Below, in pieces: positions 63,075 to 64,000 of a stretch of DNA of 64,000 bases (positions are counted from its first letter, which is position 1; the number at the start of each line of letters is the position of its first letter). The translations under genes and the position numbers were made by a program. Source of the DNA: Neelides folsomi (Eukaryota > Arthropoda > Collembola > Neelipleona > Neelidae); contig JAQGBZ010000346.1 in the NCBI GenBank assembly GCA_034687125.1, forward strand, positions 1 through 64,000, read 5' to 3'. The notes beneath the pieces were generated by a model. The model did not search any database and was not told the origin of the DNA. It was given only the letters and a program-made list of their open reading frames with translations.

Positions 63075-64000
63075 ATGCAAAAATACATTTTTAAGAGATC
63101 AGTGAAGAACTGTGTAAAATTTTTGTATCTATTATCCTTTGTTCTTTTCATTCTCATCTTAATTTACCAATTGAAACCACCCAAATACCACAAAGTGAAA
63201 AATAATGCCTGCAAATTTCCATATCTTCCAATTGATGATCCTGAAATTATGAAACACATTGAAACTGTCGAACCCATCAATTGTGCAAATGCTGAACCTG
63301 ACTGGATCATCACCAATTTAACACATGCTTTTCTTTGTCCTGATCATCCAAACAAAGAGAATACACAGTGCCGATTTTCTAGCAAGTCTTACTAAATTAA
63401 TTGTAACATTTATAATGAATTTTTCCTTCAACAAAATTAATTTCAACATTTTATTATTTCAGCAATACAACGTGATGATCATGATATGTCTTACAAGCTG
63501 GTTAAAACAAATACAAAGGGAAACATTTATGAATTCCGAGATTCAGATTTTATCAAAGTTGTTTGCAAGTCAAATATAGAGTAATCCAACTATCCCTCAA
63601 TTTCTCTATCTATAACATTTAATCAGTTTAATTTTAATAAAATTAATCACTCAAACTAATTTAATTTGATTTTTTTAATTTATAAGATTTCCTAGTCATT
63701 CTTCTTTAAGATGGAAGGGATATTTTGCTGTGCCCAGACCAATCAAAAGAAAACCCAAACTTGGGAAATCACAATTAAATGCTTTGATATGGGGTCACGA
63801 TTCTCTTTCTAGAAATATGTTCATGAGAAAACTTCCAATTACCTATAATTACATTAAAAATGAGCTTGGAGGAATTGTATTAAAAAAATATAATATCATT
63901 GGGGATGGAACTCCTCAAGCTCTTATTCCAATACTAACCGGAAAGACCGAACTTGAATTACCCGAAGCAAGATCACGATTTTCAAATGCTACATTTGTTA
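63075..64000 (+). CDS. DUF229 family protein, 5' part (cut by window end)
   Basis: Three exons so far: 63075-63381, 63463-63580 and 63687 to beyond 64000. The start ATG is 63075. A short basic N-terminus and one membrane anchor (FLYLLSFVLFILILIYQL) suggest a type II Golgi or secretory-pathway protein. The ectodomain has CKFPYLPIDDPEIMKHI, paired cysteines and several sequons. The third exon begins the DUF229 core: LIWGHDSLSRNMFMRKLPIT, YNYIKNELGGIVLKKYNIIG and LTGKTELELPEARSRF. DUF229 proteins belong to the alkaline phosphatase/sulfatase-like superfamily, and the DS(L/V)SR segment is where the metal-binding active site begins. The substrate is unknown. Intron 1 works only with a GC donor (CTA then GCAAGT). 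The family call is firm; the 3' half is missing. Confidence 0.88.

Noticed and set aside
1..64000. CRISPR arrays, bacterial operons or prophage
   Set aside because: No regularly spaced direct repeats; all genes carry introns and eukaryotic signals.

Overview
This is nuclear DNA of a small-genome arthropod. It is AT-rich, its genes are split by spliceosomal GT-AG introns (two look like GC-AG), and intergenic space is long. A beaten-path (beat) immunoglobulin gene, a gustatory-receptor-like relic, a ModSP-like mosaic protease homologue and a DUF229 gene together point to Arthropoda. A springtail or similar non-insect hexapod is my best guess, but it is an inference. I rebuilt gene models by hand from reading frame, splice-site consensus and intron phase; in most models every phase closes.

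Layout. 1-3.2 kb: no gene seen. 3.2-7.9 kb (+): beat-type Ig protein in five exons. 8-21 kb: gene-free, with three elements bounded by inverted repeats. 21.1-22.8 kb (+): broken chemoreceptor-like relic. 23.2-25.5 kb (-): secreted acid lipase. 27.6-30.7 kb (+): ninjurin gene with two alternative last exons. 31.1-31.7 kb (-): small C3orf18-like membrane protein. 32.8-35.1 kb (-): excitatory amino acid transporter (SLC1). 36-40.4 kb: gene-free, with a 50-bp palindrome and a TA-flanked MITE. 40.5-43.7 kb (+): mosaic protein with two serine-protease-like domains that have both lost the catalytic triad, flanking LDLa and CCP modules. 44.7-45.8 kb (-): small type I membrane protein with a PPxY tail. 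47.5-48.3 kb (+): unrecognised secreted or membrane protein behind a clear TATA promoter. 48.8-50.4 kb (-): mitochondrial VDAC porin. 52.9-54.4 kb (+): Fe(II)/2-oxoglutarate oxygenase of the isopenicillin-N-synthase-like fold. 56.2-58.5 kb (-): adenylate kinase 5-like double-domain kinase. 59.0-61.1 kb (-): SLC25A42-like mitochondrial carrier. 63.1 kb to the end (+): DUF229 protein, cut by the window edge.

The genes form no evident pathway. Some themes recur: cell surface and neural function (beat, SLC1), lytic cell death (ninjurin), humoral immunity (mosaic pseudoprotease), and mitochondrial and nucleotide metabolism (VDAC, SLC25A42, AK5). The least ordinary items are the double pseudoprotease, the ninjurin alternative terminal exons, the GC-AG introns, and the hairpin and MITE elements in the gene-poor stretches.
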